A DNA stretch of 64,000 nucleotides, taken from assembly GCF_018224885.1 (NCBI RefSeq), contig NZ_JAGTXB010000021.1, forward strand, positions 62,001 to 126,000, written 5' to 3'. A model generated the notes under the pieces. That model did not search any database, had not been told where the DNA came from, and saw only the letters and a program-made list of their open reading frames with translations. This DNA comes from Chitinophaga hostae. Its GTDB lineage: Bacteria; Bacteroidota; Bacteroidia; Chitinophagales; Chitinophagaceae. The position numbers and the translations under genes are program-made. Each line of letters starts with the position of its first letter. Within the stretch, counting starts at the first letter, position 1. Positions 32,445 to 41,982 of this stretch are shown here, piece by piece.

Positions 32445-35400
32445 TCAGAAGGTAACGTTCACACCAAGCAGGTATTGACGCTGGTTAGGATAAGCTCCTT
32501 CATCCACGCCGAAATTGCTGGTACCGCCGGTAATTTCAGGATCTATACCTGAGTACTTGGTAATGGTGAACAGGTTTGCCGCCTGTACATATACCCTGAA
32601 CTTGGTAATACCTGCTCTCTGCAGTACATGGCCTGGAATAGTATAACCCAGCATCATATTCTTTGCTCTGAGATAACTACCGTTTTCAACAAAATAGGAG
32701 TTAGGCACATTGGAGGTACTGAAAGAAGGAGATGTTTCCTGGATAGGCGCTTTGGCGTTCTGACGGGTTGGCAGCCAGGAATCGTAGAGGGCTGTTTTGC
32801 TCTTTGCACCTTCGAAAGAAGGATAGAAATCAGTCCACCATTTTACCTGGTTCCAGATCTTGTTACCCTGCACACCGTACAGGAACATGGTGAAGTCCCA
32901 TCCTTTATAAGTAAGACCGATATTCAGGCCATAACTGAATTTAGGATTGGGATTACCCAGGTAGGTACGGTCAGCTTCTGTGATCCTGCCATCATTATTC
33001 ACGTCGGCATATTTAAAGCGGCCGGGTTTTGTATCTGTCTGGTAAACGAGGGTATTGTCTTTATACTGGTCCCTGGTTTTCGCATTGGCAGCATCAATTT
33101 CTGCCTGGCTGTTCCAGAATCCATCCACTTTGTAGCCGTAGAATTCACTGATGGACTGGCCGATGGCATTACGGATAATAAAAGTACCGTTGAAACGGCG
33201 GGCTTCCATGTCGAAATAAGGAGCAGCGTCAGATATTTTAACGATCTCATTTTTATAGGTCGTCAGGTTACCATTCAGCTCCAGCTTCAGATCTTTGGTG
33301 ATATCTATTTTGGAGGTTGCAGAGAAATCAAATCCTTTGTTCTTCATTTGTGCTACGTTCACATATGGCACGGTAGCGATACCATACACTGCCGGCAAAT
33401 CAACGTTGAACAACAGGTCTTTCACCACTTTGTGGTAATAGTCTGCCGTTACTTCCAGGGCGCCTTTGAACAAGGTGGCGTCAATACCGATATTGGCATT
33501 TACGTTACTTTCCCATTTCGCATCCGGGTTACCAATACGTGTACGATAAAAACCCTGTACAATGCTGTTACCGGTACCTTTCATGTCATAAAAAGAGTTA
33601 CCCCTCTGAAATCCATAGGCCGTAAAAGCATTCAGCGGATCTACGTTGATCTGGTTACCCATGATACCCCAGCCTCCACGGATCTTCAGATCGGAGATCC
33701 AGCTGATATTTTTCATGAAAGATTCCTGTGAAATACGCCATGCAGCACTTACTGCAGGGAAGTTACCATACCTGTTATTGGAACCAAATCTTGAGGAACC
33801 ATCACGACGGATCAGTGCACCCAGCAGGTAGCGGTCTTTGAAGGAATAATCCACTCTTGCGAAGAGGGAGAACAATCCATCAGTGAAACTGCCGCTGTAG
33901 TTGGTAGGCGTACCGCTACCTGTGCTGAGGTTGGTAAAGTCCGGATTAAAAGAGAAGTAATCCAGGGAAGTACCACCAACAGTACGTCCGTTGTTGTTGA
34001 ATGCTTCTGTACCTATCAATACTTTCAGATCGTGTACCTGGTTGAAGTTCTGATGATAGGTCAGGGTGTTTGTCCAGGTCCAGTCGTAACCGCTACCTGC
34101 GTTTTCTGTATACGAGTTTACTTTATTATTTTCTGCGTTTTCGTATTCAGGCAGCGTGAAGCTGTGGTTGTTGAAGGAATAAACTTCACCACCGAAGCTG
34201 GTACGGAGAGTGAAATGCCTGAGGATATCTGCTTCTGCAAACACGTTACCCAGCAAGCGGTTGGCCAGTGTTTTGGTGGTACCGAAACGGTCCTGGATCG
34301 CTACCGGGTTACGGGCATTTCCCAAACCTTTACCAAAGCTGCCGGCATAATTACCTTTGATATCATATACCGGGATGATAGGCATTTCACGGAACGCCAT
34401 ACCAATACCACTGCCTTCAGTGAGTGCGCCGATCTGTGGGTTGTTGATGAGCGAGTACTCTATATTTTCGCCTACACGTATATGATCTGTTATGTTATAG
34501 CTGCTGTTGGCGCGAACTGCATAACGTTTGTTATACGTATTGGTTAATGTACCCTGTTGATTGAAATAATAGAAAGAGAAGAAATAACTTCCTATATCTC
34601 CGCCACCGGCTACTGAAATATTGTGACTGGTAATAGGTGCTGGTTTGAATATTTCGTGGAACCAGTCTGTACCTGATTTATTAGCTTTTACGATGCGGTG
34701 AAAGGCATCCACATCGCTGGCCACTTTATATTCAGGATTTACAAAATAGGTAGATGGATCTGTTCCAGGATCACCTTCCATAGCGCCCACTGGTGCAATA
34801 TAATCAGGCAGGCGCGGTGTGGCGCCGGAGCCATATTGTTCATCCGCATAAGTAGGGTTAGGCGTAGTGTTGGCGATGGCCATCCACTTCAGGTTAGCCT
34901 GTTCCTGCGGGTTCAGGATATTCCACACATTACCCCCTTTGGGGCGTTGTGTTCCATAATAGCCGTCGTAAGAAACTTTTACTTTACCAGTACCTCTTTT
35001 GGTGGTAATGATAATTACGCCGTTGGCGGCACGTGCTCCATAGATGGAGGCGGCGCCGGCATCTTTTAACACCTGCATGGTTTGCACATCATTGGGATTT
35101 ACATCCGTCAGGTTAGAAACAGGTACTCCATCTACCACATACAGTGGCGTATTGTTTCCAAAGGTGTTAACACCGCGGATTTTTACCTGCGGTTCCTGTC
35201 CCGGTTGTCCGGAACCAAGAATAGTAACACCGGATACTTGTCCCTGCAGCTGGTTGGCGATCTGCGAAGTCGGTTGCCTGGTCAGGTTTTCCACTTTAAC
35301 AATGGATACCGCGCCGGTCAGGTCTTTCTTTTTCTGACTGGCATAACCGGTTACTACTACTTCTTCGAGGGATCCTACTTTTTCAGTGAGGGAAACATTC

Positions 35401-35681
35401 ACGGGACCTGATCCTACTACTACTTCCTGTGGATCGTACCCGACAAAAGAAAAGACCAGGATTTCTCCTGATTTGGCCTGGAGGGTAAAGACGCCCGAGG
35501 GATCTGTAGCGGTACCGCGGTTGGATCCTTTTACAGATACGGTAACGCCCGGCAGCGCATTGCCTGATGCCTTGTCAGACACTTTTCCCGTAATTTTCGT
35601 TTGTGCGTAAACGTTGCTTGTGGCCAATAGCAACAGAATACCGCAGAATGCGGTTAGGGCCTGGTAAAAATGCTTTTTCAT
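32445..35681 (-). CDS. SusC/RagA family TonB-dependent transporter (pair 2)
   Basis: A 1078-residue outer-membrane importer. Signal peptide to about residue 26 (VYA-QTK), CarboxypepD_reg-like domain about 28-105, then EEVVVTGYASQKKKDLTGAV, plug motifs LYVVDGVPVSNL and YGARAANGVIIITT, and a barrel ending GVNVTF. There is no STN domain. It forms an operon with susD2. No dedicated regulator is adjacent: the 596-bp region upstream separates it from a TMEM220-like gene on the other strand. The wobble-rich sequence produces long antisense frames that are not real. Confidence 0.96.
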   Translation of the reverse strand: MKKHFYQALTAFCGILLLLATSNVYAQTKITGKVSDKASGNALPGVTVSVKGSNRGTATDPSGVFTLQAKSGEILVFSFVGYDPQEVVVGSGPVNVSLTEKVGSLEEVVVTGYASQKKKDLTGAVSIVKVENLTRQPTSQIANQLQGQVSGVTILGSGQPGQEPQVKIRGVNTFGNNTPLYVVDGVPVSNLTDVNPNDVQTMQVLKDAGAASIYGARAANGVIIITTKRGTGKVKVSYDGYYGTQRPKGGNVWNILNPQEQANLKWMAIANTTPNPTYADEQYGSGATPRLPDYIAPVGAMEGDPGTDPSTYFVNPEYKVASDVDAFHRIVKANKSGTDWFHEIFKPAPITSHNISVAGGGDIGSYFFSFYYFNQQGTLTNTYNKRYAVRANSSYNITDHIRVGENIEYSLINNPQIGALTEGSGIGMAFREMPIIPVYDIKGNYAGSFGKGLGNARNPVAIQDRFGTTKTLANRLLGNVFAEADILRHFTLRTSFGGEVYSFNNHSFTLPEYENAENNKVNSYTENAGSGYDWTWTNTLTYHQNFNQVHDLKVLIGTEAFNNNGRTVGGTSLDYFSFNPDFTNLSTGSGTPTNYSGSFTDGLFSLFARVDYSFKDRYLLGALIRRDGSSRFGSNNRYGNFPAVSAAWRISQESFMKNISWISDLKIRGGWGIMGNQINVDPLNAFTAYGFQRGNSFYDMKGTGNSIVQGFYRTRIGNPDAKWESNVNANIGIDATLFKGALEVTADYYHKVVKDLLFNVDLPAVYGIATVPYVNVAQMKNKGFDFSATSKIDITKDLKLELNGNLTTYKNEIVKISDAAPYFDMEARRFNGTFIIRNAIGQSISEFYGYKVDGFWNSQAEIDAANAKTRDQYKDNTLVYQTDTKPGRFKYADVNNDGRITEADRTYLGNPNPKFSYGLNIGLTYKGWDFTMFLYGVQGNKIWNQVKWWTDFYPSFEGAKSKTALYDSWLPTRQNAKAPIQETSPSFSTSNVPNSYFVENGSYLRAKNMMLGYTIPGHVLQRAGITKFRVYVQAANLFTITKYSGIDPEITGGTSNFGVDEGAYPNQRQYLLGVNVTF

Positions 35682-36277
35682 AACGTGATTTAAGAGTAAC
35701 GTTTAAGAAAAATTGTTACAAAATAAGTGTACCTGTCGTATATATTTCCGCCGTTGCACAGACACGTTTTAGCATACAGTTCCCTATCCCGCTATGACGA
35801 GGTCAAAGCAGGCTAACTATACAAGCTGTATATAAAAGCATTAGTTACTCATCAACCGTGCATGATGCGCTACACAGAGAGAATAAGAAATAAATGTCCG
35901 TTCAACAGTTAAATTATAACCATCAAAAACAAATAAGGCTATGGACTAATATTTATACTCAAACAAATAATTACCTCATACCGGTGTACTTTAAAGTGTT
36001 TACTGTTATGGATTCCAGTTAAAAAATGGTGTGAGAAACAGATTGCGCTTTTAACAAGACTTTCTTAACTCAGATTTTGGTTCTCACGTGGAATTGTGCT
36101 TATGATTTCGAATATATAACATTATTTTAGCCCAGACAAATGCTCTTTTAACATTTTTTTCAAAAGTGCCAAATTTGCAGTCCGTTCTTCCACTATTCCA
36201 CACTGCCGGGATAAAATAATACAAGGAATATGCTTTTGAAATAGTTTTATGTATGTTTAAGCTCTAATTGTTTTGTC
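35682..36277. other. 596-bp divergent gap upstream of susC2
   Basis: A/T-rich, no gene or strong hairpin seen. It must contain the susC2 promoter (minus) and that of the TMEM220-like gene (plus). On the minus strand TTATTTTG occurs about 50 bp before the susC2 ATG, the same promoter-like box seen near susC1. No LacI-type palindrome is visible here. Confidence 0.45.
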
Positions 36278-36652
36278 ATGAAAATATTGAATATTGTTCT
36301 TTGCCTAATGTTCGTTTTGTTTGCAGGCTTACAGTACAATGATCCTGATCCATATGTTTGGGTCCCTATTTACCTTTATTCCGCCGTGCTTTGCTGGCTG
36401 GCATCGCGAAACAGGTTTTACCCGAAATGGTATATTGCCGGCATATTGGTGTACCTGGCTTATGCCATCTATAAATTTTTTGATCAGAACGGGGTGGAAG
36501 ATTGGTTTACCAAGCACAATGCTGAAAATCTTGCTGAAACCATGAAAGCTACCAAACCATGGATAGAAGAAACACGTGAATTCTTTGGTTTGTTCATTTG
36601 TATTGGTGCTTTGGGTATAAATTATTTCTACGCAAAAAAGAAAAGAGCCTGA
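36278..36652 (+). CDS. Transmembrane family 220 (TMEM220-like) protein
   Basis: A 124-residue membrane protein with four hydrophobic segments, at about 3-20, 27-43, 50-67 and 103-118. The hallmark of the TMEM220 family is visible near the start: AGLQYNDPDPYVWVPIYL. Its function is unknown in bacteria and eukaryotes. It is a single gene, convergent with the GH78-like gene. The 243-bp space between their stop codons is filled by a long palindrome. Confidence 0.82.
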   Translation: MKILNIVLCLMFVLFAGLQYNDPDPYVWVPIYLYSAVLCWLASRNRFYPKWYIAGILVYLAYAIYKFFDQNGVEDWFTKHNAENLAETMKATKPWIEETREFFGLFICIGALGINYFYAKKKRA

Positions 36653-36656
36653 CGCC

Positions 36657-36894
36657 GGGGTTTTCTTGCCGGGGATTTTTTTCTTGCCCAGGATTAACAG
36701 TGATTATGATGATTTTCAGGATTTTTTTCTTGTGATTATAATCTGATTTTAAAAGATTCGGGAAGATCTAAGCGAATTTATCAGCTTTAGATCTTCCCGA
36801 ATCTTTTAAAATCAAAAAAGGAAAAATCCTGAAAATCATCATAATCACTGTTAATCCTGGGCAAGAAAAAAATCCCCGGCAAGAAAACATCCGT
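36657..36894. repeat. TTGCCCAGGATTA-family long palindrome, copy 2
   Basis: A 238-bp inverted repeat. The outer arms carry TTTTCTTGCCGGGGATTTTT and TTCTTGCCCAGGATTAACAG with GTGATTATGATGATTTTCAG, and the inner stem GATTTTAAAAGATTCGGGAA. Word order is the same as in copy 1 (17400-17629), with base changes mirrored on both arms (for example AACAG/CTGTT here versus AACGG/CCGTT in copy 1). It begins about 5 bp after one stop codon and ends 2 bp before the other. Confidence 0.92.
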
Positions 36895-36895
36895 T

Positions 36896-39136
36896 TTACA
36901 GGTTAATTTCCTGGGCGCCTCCATTCAGCGTAAGTTCCCGGCCTCTCCAGCGGAACTTGCCAGTAACCCCAAAGGGGAGTCTAACGGTACCGGACACACG
37001 ATTATTACTGAATGAAAGATCTGTTTCTATCAGGCCGCCATCCGGATGCGCCATTACCGCTTTTACATGCGGCGCCGGCCCGGGATCAGGTGCGATCAGT
37101 ACGGTTTTGAAATTCCACGAAGTAGATTGAATACCGGCGGTAATACCGAGTAAAAACAGGTTGGTTACTGCTGCCGCCGACTGGTACATCATAGCGTTGT
37201 TCTGCTCTTTCATTGTCAGCAACCGTTGCAGTTCTGCCGGGAAAGCGCCAGTAACGCCGGTTTCCTGCATGGCTTTGAAGACGTAATATTTTTCGCGGAG
37301 TGATTCATCCGGATGCGGACTTTCATTTAACAGGCGCTGCATTACATTTTTCACCTGTCGCGGCGGTATCGCATCTGCCAATACAGCCATCGCATTGGTA
37401 TAACGGGAAAATGTTTTCTTTGCAGGCGTTTCTGCGTACAGTCCTTTATCTCCATCAAAACATTGCTGGTACCATACCTCCCGCAGTTTGTCGGCAGTAC
37501 GGCTCCACGCCAGTGAATCTGCCGGCTTATCGCAATAGGCCGCGATGGCGGAGGCTTGTCGTAATGTATACAGGTATTGCCCCGTAAGTGGTCCCAAAGC
37601 GGTGCTATCCCGGTAAGGCATATTTCCGGGCAGGCCGGTGGCCGGGTCCTGGTGACGGTCTACCCAATCGAGGATACTGCGTACACCCGGGAATAATTGT
37701 TTTGCCAGGGCCTTATCTCCTTTGTACAACAGGTAGTCCTGCAGGGTGCTGATCCACGACAAAGCATCGCTGATGTTCAGCACCCGATCGTCGGACGGGT
37801 AACGGGAGCGAACAAGCCCCTCGGGAATGCGCGACTGGTCAGTTTGTATCAGTGCATTCCTCAGCAGTTGATCATCTCCGGAAAAAAATGCGATAGCGAG
37901 CCCGTGTATATGTGCATCCTGGATGTATTGCAGTTGTTCCTGCAGGGGATCATTATAGAGATTATCCTGGGCGCCCAGCATGGCGGCATGTTTGCCGGTA
38001 TTCCACAATGAATCTGTTAATGCGTTGGCGGTAAAGGAAGATTTGTCTTTCAGTGCGTACTGCGTGTATACGTTATAGTAATCGACCAGCGTGAGCGGCG
38101 CCTTATCCGTTTCTATATCCAGTTGCACATAGCGGAAGGTGCGGTATCCGGATGGTGTAAACCTGCGGCGGGTTCCACCATCGGGTTTGATTACATCATA
38201 TACGCGTGTACTGTTTTGCCAGGCCGCCTGGTAAGTGATTTTGACGGTGGCGTCTAATCCGCCGCTGAGGAGCATTTCGGGAAAACCGGTAGTTTGCTGG
38301 CCGCAGTCCAGCTGCAATCTTATTTTTCGTTTAGCCGGTATGGTGAGAGGCGCTGTTCCTTTCAGCCATGCAGCGTCTGCGTTAATACCCTGCTGCGAAA
38401 CAATCGTTGCAAAATTCTGCCGTTCCTGGCTCAATGGTCCTATTGGCCGGGGTGTGAGCAAGCGCCAGTCGTTCGCACTGTTACCCTGTAAAGCCACGCT
38501 CGCCGTTGTCACCGCGGGGTTCCAGCAGCTATCTTTGAAATTGGGCTGTTCCCATCCCCAGGGGTGGTATTGTGCGGTGATACTATCGCCGGCGTATGCG
38601 CCATAGAAAGTATTTGCAGTAACGGGCAGGGTGTTAAAAGCTTCATCTTCCATTGCCTGCCAGGTGGTGGTGCCTGTATTGACGATGGCTGCTTCGCGCG
38701 GCGTATGCCCCTGCAGCAACAGGCCGGCAGCTGCGGTGAATTGCCCGCGGGGTTTGCTGCTGCCATAGTTCACCACTTCTGCTGCGATTATATTATGACC
38801 ATATTTCAGGTAAGGGCTGATGTCTGTTGTTTCGTAATACCAGTTGGCCAGGTCGCCGCGTGCGGGCCCGGTACCAGCCAGGCGGCCATTTACATACAAA
38901 CGGTAATAGTTATCAGCAGAAATATGGATAATAAACGGACCTGAATAATTCAGCAGGTCGAACTGTTTGCGGAAAAGATACACCCCGTATGCGGCTGAAG
39001 TGGCGGCTCCGGCGCTGATCCAGCGGGCATCCCATTGCATGGGCGTATTGCGGGGCGTTTCCGGCGCCTGGGCCTTTACAGCTATGCTCAATCCTATGAG
39101 TGCCGGCACCAGGATACATCGTTGCAGATATTTCAT
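36896..39136 (-). CDS. Alpha-L-rhamnosidase-like six-hairpin glycosidase (GH78 type)
   Basis: About 746 residues from the ATG at 39136, which gives a signal peptide MKYLQRCILVPALIGLSIAVKA; an upstream in-frame ATG would bury it. N-terminal beta-sandwich domains follow, with YRLYVNGRLAGTGPARGDL and a concanavalin-like LQLDCGQQTTGFPEM block. The alpha/alpha barrel (about 370-690) shows NDPLQEQLQYIQDAHIHG, which fits the general-acid Glu block of rhamnosidase-like enzymes (commonly PYYEQLQYxGDxR), although the GDxR part is QDAH here. A beta-sandwich C-terminus ends the protein. It probably releases rhamnose in the periplasm or cell surface, but the altered motif weakens this. Confidence 0.82.
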   Translation of the reverse strand: MKYLQRCILVPALIGLSIAVKAQAPETPRNTPMQWDARWISAGAATSAAYGVYLFRKQFDLLNYSGPFIIHISADNYYRLYVNGRLAGTGPARGDLANWYYETTDISPYLKYGHNIIAAEVVNYGSSKPRGQFTAAAGLLLQGHTPREAAIVNTGTTTWQAMEDEAFNTLPVTANTFYGAYAGDSITAQYHPWGWEQPNFKDSCWNPAVTTASVALQGNSANDWRLLTPRPIGPLSQERQNFATIVSQQGINADAAWLKGTAPLTIPAKRKIRLQLDCGQQTTGFPEMLLSGGLDATVKITYQAAWQNSTRVYDVIKPDGGTRRRFTPSGYRTFRYVQLDIETDKAPLTLVDYYNVYTQYALKDKSSFTANALTDSLWNTGKHAAMLGAQDNLYNDPLQEQLQYIQDAHIHGLAIAFFSGDDQLLRNALIQTDQSRIPEGLVRSRYPSDDRVLNISDALSWISTLQDYLLYKGDKALAKQLFPGVRSILDWVDRHQDPATGLPGNMPYRDSTALGPLTGQYLYTLRQASAIAAYCDKPADSLAWSRTADKLREVWYQQCFDGDKGLYAETPAKKTFSRYTNAMAVLADAIPPRQVKNVMQRLLNESPHPDESLREKYYVFKAMQETGVTGAFPAELQRLLTMKEQNNAMMYQSAAAVTNLFLLGITAGIQSTSWNFKTVLIAPDPGPAPHVKAVMAHPDGGLIETDLSFSNNRVSGTVRLPFGVTGKFRWRGRELTLNGGAQEINL

Positions 39137-39279
39137 AGAAGGATGGTTGTAGATCAATAGGTAGTCAGGATATATTACCTGCAAATATATTAAATATTGT
39201 AATAAGATGATTATCCCGTCTTTGGCGCCCGGGGAGCGAGAAAAAATGTTCGTATATTCATCTCCCTTAAACTCACCAT

Positions 39280-39819
39280 ATGAAAAAAGAAGCCATCCAT
39301 CCCGATCCCGGGTATTACTCCCGTTATATCAGCTACGTACCTGACCTGGACATGAAAACAGTGCTGGAACAGACATTGCAGGAGCTGCAGGCATTGGATA
39401 TTGCGAAGCTGGAGTCATTGGGCAACTACGCTTATGCACCCGGCAAATGGACGTTAAAAGGCGTTTTCCAGCATATCACAGATACGGAAAGGGTATTTGC
39501 CTACCGTGCCATGATGTTTGCGCGGCAGGACAGGCAGGTGCCGCCAAGTATGGATCAGGATCTTTATGCCGATCATGCGGAGGTAGACCACCGGAGTATG
39601 GCAGATATACTGGAAGAGCTGATCCTGTTGCGTAAGGCTACTATTGCCCAGTTTAACAGTTATACGGATACCGCGTTGTTGAGAACAGGTATGTGCTGGC
39701 AAACGGAGATGTCGGTACTGGCGCTTGGATTTACAATTGCCGGTCACCAGCTGCATCATATGGATATCATCCGCCAGAGATACCTGTCGGCGCATACTAA
39801 CATGGAGGTTAGTAGTTAA
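39280..39819 (+). CDS. DinB family protein (1 of 3 in the window)
   Basis: A 179-residue DinB-like four-helix protein, with likely metal-binding His residues in VFQHITDTERVFAYR and in AGHQLHHMDIIRQRYL. This three-His pattern is typical for DinB/YfiT thiol-dependent transferases or hydrolases; the reaction is unknown. It is followed by an SDR gene 66 bp downstream. Two other DinB genes lie at 40816 and 48370 but differ strongly in sequence. Confidence 0.9.
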   Translation: MKKEAIHPDPGYYSRYISYVPDLDMKTVLEQTLQELQALDIAKLESLGNYAYAPGKWTLKGVFQHITDTERVFAYRAMMFARQDRQVPPSMDQDLYADHAEVDHRSMADILEELILLRKATIAQFNSYTDTALLRTGMCWQTEMSVLALGFTIAGHQLHHMDIIRQRYLSAHTNMEVSS

Positions 39820-39885
39820 CAATTAACGCACCTCTTCTTTAAACCAGGCGGCGGTTCTAGCTTTGCAGGCATAAAATCAATTTAT

Positions 39886-40626
39886 ATGAAACGTCTGGAA
39901 AACAAGATAGCCCTGGTTACAGGAGGAAGTCGCGGTATGGGAGCAGCCATCGTAAAACGTTTAGCCGGAGAAGGCGCCACAGTAGTTTTCACTTATGTAA
40001 AAGGCGCCACACAGGCAGCGGCCCTGGTGGAAGAATTAACAGCCCAAGGTCAGCAGGCAGCAGCCATTGCGGCCGACAGCGCAGATGCGCAGGCAGTGAT
40101 CGGCGCAGTAGATCATACAGTGAATACCTATGGCCGCATTGATATCCTGGTTAACAACGCCGGTACAGCCGTAATGAAAGAATTTTCCGAATATACACTG
40201 GAAGATTATGAGCATACCATGGCAGTAAACACCCGCGCCGTATTTGTGGGCACGCAGGCAGCCACCAAACATATGGGTAACGGCGGCAGGATCATTACTA
40301 TCGGCAGCTGCATGGCTGATCGTGTAGTAGGACCATACGGCACACTGTACAGCATGAGTAAATCGGCGCTGACCGCCTTTAATAAAGGGCTTGCACGTGA
40401 CCTGGGTAACCGTGGTATTACCACCAACCTGGTACAACCCGGCCCGGTAGATACTGATATGAACCCAGCCGATGGCCCGCATGCTGATTTTCAACGGCAG
40501 CACATCGCCCTGGGACATTATGGGAAGGCCACTGATGTAGCCGACCTGGTAAGCTTCCTGGCAGGCCCGGAAAGCAGTTTTATTAATGGTTCGGCCCTGA
40601 CTATTGATGGAGGACTGAATAGTTGA
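39886..40626 (+). CDS. SDR family oxidoreductase (3-ketoacyl-ACP reductase-like)
   Basis: A 246-residue classical SDR. TGGSRGMG at the N-terminus is the cofactor loop, VNNAGTA the structural motif, and the catalytic Y155/K159 sits in YSMSKSA after the Ser in TIGSCMAD. The end VSFLAGPESSFINGSALTIDGGLNS is the usual C-terminus of this class. It resembles FabG but also many specific alcohol or sugar dehydrogenases; no fatty-acid gene is nearby, so I leave the substrate open. Confidence 0.9.
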   Translation: MKRLENKIALVTGGSRGMGAAIVKRLAGEGATVVFTYVKGATQAAALVEELTAQGQQAAAIAADSADAQAVIGAVDHTVNTYGRIDILVNNAGTAVMKEFSEYTLEDYEHTMAVNTRAVFVGTQAATKHMGNGGRIITIGSCMADRVVGPYGTLYSMSKSALTAFNKGLARDLGNRGITTNLVQPGPVDTDMNPADGPHADFQRQHIALGHYGKATDVADLVSFLAGPESSFINGSALTIDGGLNS

Positions 40627-40633
40627 TGAAACA

Positions 40634-40800
40634 GCTTTTAGCTGTTAGCTTTTAGCAAAATGCAGCGAGCCAGCTTTTAGCTTTTAGCAAAAATGCAGCG
40701 AGCCAGCCGTTAGCTTTTAGCAAAAATGCAGCGAAGGTCATCACATGATCTTCGCTGCATTTTTGCTAAAAGCTAACGGCTAATGGCTAAAAGCCGGTTC
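40634..40800. repeat. AGCTTTTAGC/ATGCAGCGA repeat with a 35-bp hairpin
   Basis: It fills the gap between two convergent genes. Left part: three repeats of TTTTAGCAAA(A)ATGCAGCGAGCC type. Right part: a hairpin with 35-nt arms (40706-40740 and 40746-40780, one G-T pair) made of TTAGCTTTTAGCAAAAATGC and CAGCGAAGG words, with a 5-nt loop. It is related to the array at 5558 and to the outer arms of 25391-25660, and probably terminates both flanking genes. Confidence 0.88.
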
Positions 40801-40815
40801 GCTCCCTTTCCCGAT

Positions 40816-41343
40816 TTACCTAACGATTAAATTCCAGTACATATAATCCGTCATCGGCGCATCGGTAAACCCCACGCTGCGGCCAATAGTAACCACCTGT
40901 CCGCGATGGTAAGCGCTGTGATTAGCCACATGCTGCATCATTTCAAAACGGGGAATATCAAAATCACCGGTAAAGGGGATGTTTACGCTGCAGGTATCCG
41001 CCATTTCTGCTGCTGATAATGATTCAAAATAGCTATTGAGGCGCCTGGAAGAGGCAGCCAATCCTTCCATGGCTTCCTGTACGGTGCCGGTATAAACTTC
41101 TCCATAGGTAAATTCAGGTTTTTCACCGGCCATGTTGGCCAGCCACCAATCCTGCACAGTCCAGAGGTGACGAAGGGTTTTGCGGATAGAGGAAAAGCTG
41201 GAAGCTACCTCTGTATCCAGTAATTCAGGCGTTTTGGTTTCCAGCCATGCCAGCAGGGTATTATTGGCCCAGAGATTCCAGGCGGCGTTTGCCCGGGCAA
41301 TAGCAGAAAAAGAGGTTTGGGGTGCAGTGGTAGCGTGTATCAT
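40816..41343 (-). CDS. DinB family protein (2 of 3)
   Basis: About 175 residues from the ATG at 41343 (MIHATTAPQTSF); a longer frame to 41382 would reach into the intergenic region. The DinB fold is suggested by IRKTLRHLWTVQDWWLANM and by the C-terminal MMQHVANHSAYHRGQVVTIG, which hold three His residues for a metal. It is divergent from a MarR-type regulator. An upstream palindrome TTTGTAATACAAA (41356-41368) resembles the operators around marR, so it may belong to the same regulon. Confidence 0.88.
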   Translation of the reverse strand: MIHATTAPQTSFSAIARANAAWNLWANNTLLAWLETKTPELLDTEVASSFSSIRKTLRHLWTVQDWWLANMAGEKPEFTYGEVYTGTVQEAMEGLAASSRRLNSYFESLSAAEMADTCSVNIPFTGDFDIPRFEMMQHVANHSAYHRGQVVTIGRSVGFTDAPMTDYMYWNLIVR

Positions 41344-41355
41344 AGTTGTTCGTGT

Positions 41356-41368
41356 TTTGTAATACAAA
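41356..41368. promoter_or_regulatory. MarR-type operator candidate upstream of the DinB gene
   Basis: TTTGTAATACAAA is a perfect odd palindrome 12 bp upstream of the DinB ATG. It is similar to the sites at 41483 and 41983 but one base shorter. Confidence 0.4.
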
Positions 41369-41482
41369 GGAACTACCGGCAAGTGACAACTGTTTGTCAG
41401 CAGGTTTTAAAAAAAGTAAAAAATATTTTTCAACCCCTGTTTTTGCTGAAAATTTGGAAAAATGAAAAATACACCTACCTTT

Positions 41483-41496
41483 GTTGTATAAACAAC
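41483..41496. promoter_or_regulatory. MarR-type operator candidate upstream of marR
   Basis: GTTGTATAAACAAC has perfect 5-bp half-sites (GTTGT/ACAAC) and ends 16 bp before the marR ATG, fitting autorepression. Confidence 0.55.
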
Positions 41497-41512
41497 AGTT
41501 GTAGATGTAATT

Positions 41513-41965
41513 ATGAAACTGGAAGAAGAACTGAAGCAGACCAGGTTCAAGGACGAATACCAACGTGCCATGCTGAACATAATATTTACCGGTAACTGGC
41601 TGGAAGTGGGTGCTTCTCATGTGCTGAAACAATATGATTTATCGAGTCAGCAATTCAATGTATTAAGGATACTTCGTGGAAGCTATCCCAAACCATTAAA
41701 TCTGCTGGATATACAGGAGCGCATGATGGACAGGATGAGCAATGCTACCAGGCTGGTAGAGAAGCTCCGTCAGAAAGCACTGCTTACCCGCAAACAATGC
41801 GATGCTAATCGTCGTAAGGTAGAAATCGAAATCACGGAGAAGGGGCTGGCTTTATTAAAGGAGCTCGATCCGGTAATGGAGAAAAATCACAGGGAACTCA
41901 CAAAAAAACTGACTAAAGACGAAGCGATGATCTTAAACGAATTGTTGGACAAACTTCGCGATTGA
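41513..41965 (+). CDS. MarR family transcriptional regulator
   Basis: A 150-residue winged-helix regulator of the MarR family. It has the recognition region LNLLDIQERMMDRMSNATRLVEKLRQKALLTRKQ (roughly 65-97) and a wing with CDANRRKVEIEITEKGLALL, including the usual DxRR-type turn. The dimerisation helices are at both ends. Such proteins usually repress nearby detoxification or stress genes and respond to small phenolics or thiol oxidation. DoxX and YceI genes follow 63 and 24 bp apart on the same strand. Matching palindromes occur before marR and doxX, so a small regulon is likely. Confidence 0.93.
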   Translation: MKLEEELKQTRFKDEYQRAMLNIIFTGNWLEVGASHVLKQYDLSSQQFNVLRILRGSYPKPLNLLDIQERMMDRMSNATRLVEKLRQKALLTRKQCDANRRKVEIEITEKGLALLKELDPVMEKNHRELTKKLTKDEAMILNELLDKLRD

Positions 41966-41982
41966 TTTTTTTTGCTCCAACA

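Noticed and set aside
32628..33731. A 367-codon plus-strand frame inside susC2
   Set aside because: It is antisense to a clear SusC barrel and has no recognisable domain; a codon-bias artefact.
35988..35997. ACTTTAAAGT palindrome in the susC2 gap
   Set aside because: Short, A/T-rich, expected by chance in this composition and without a second copy at another promoter.
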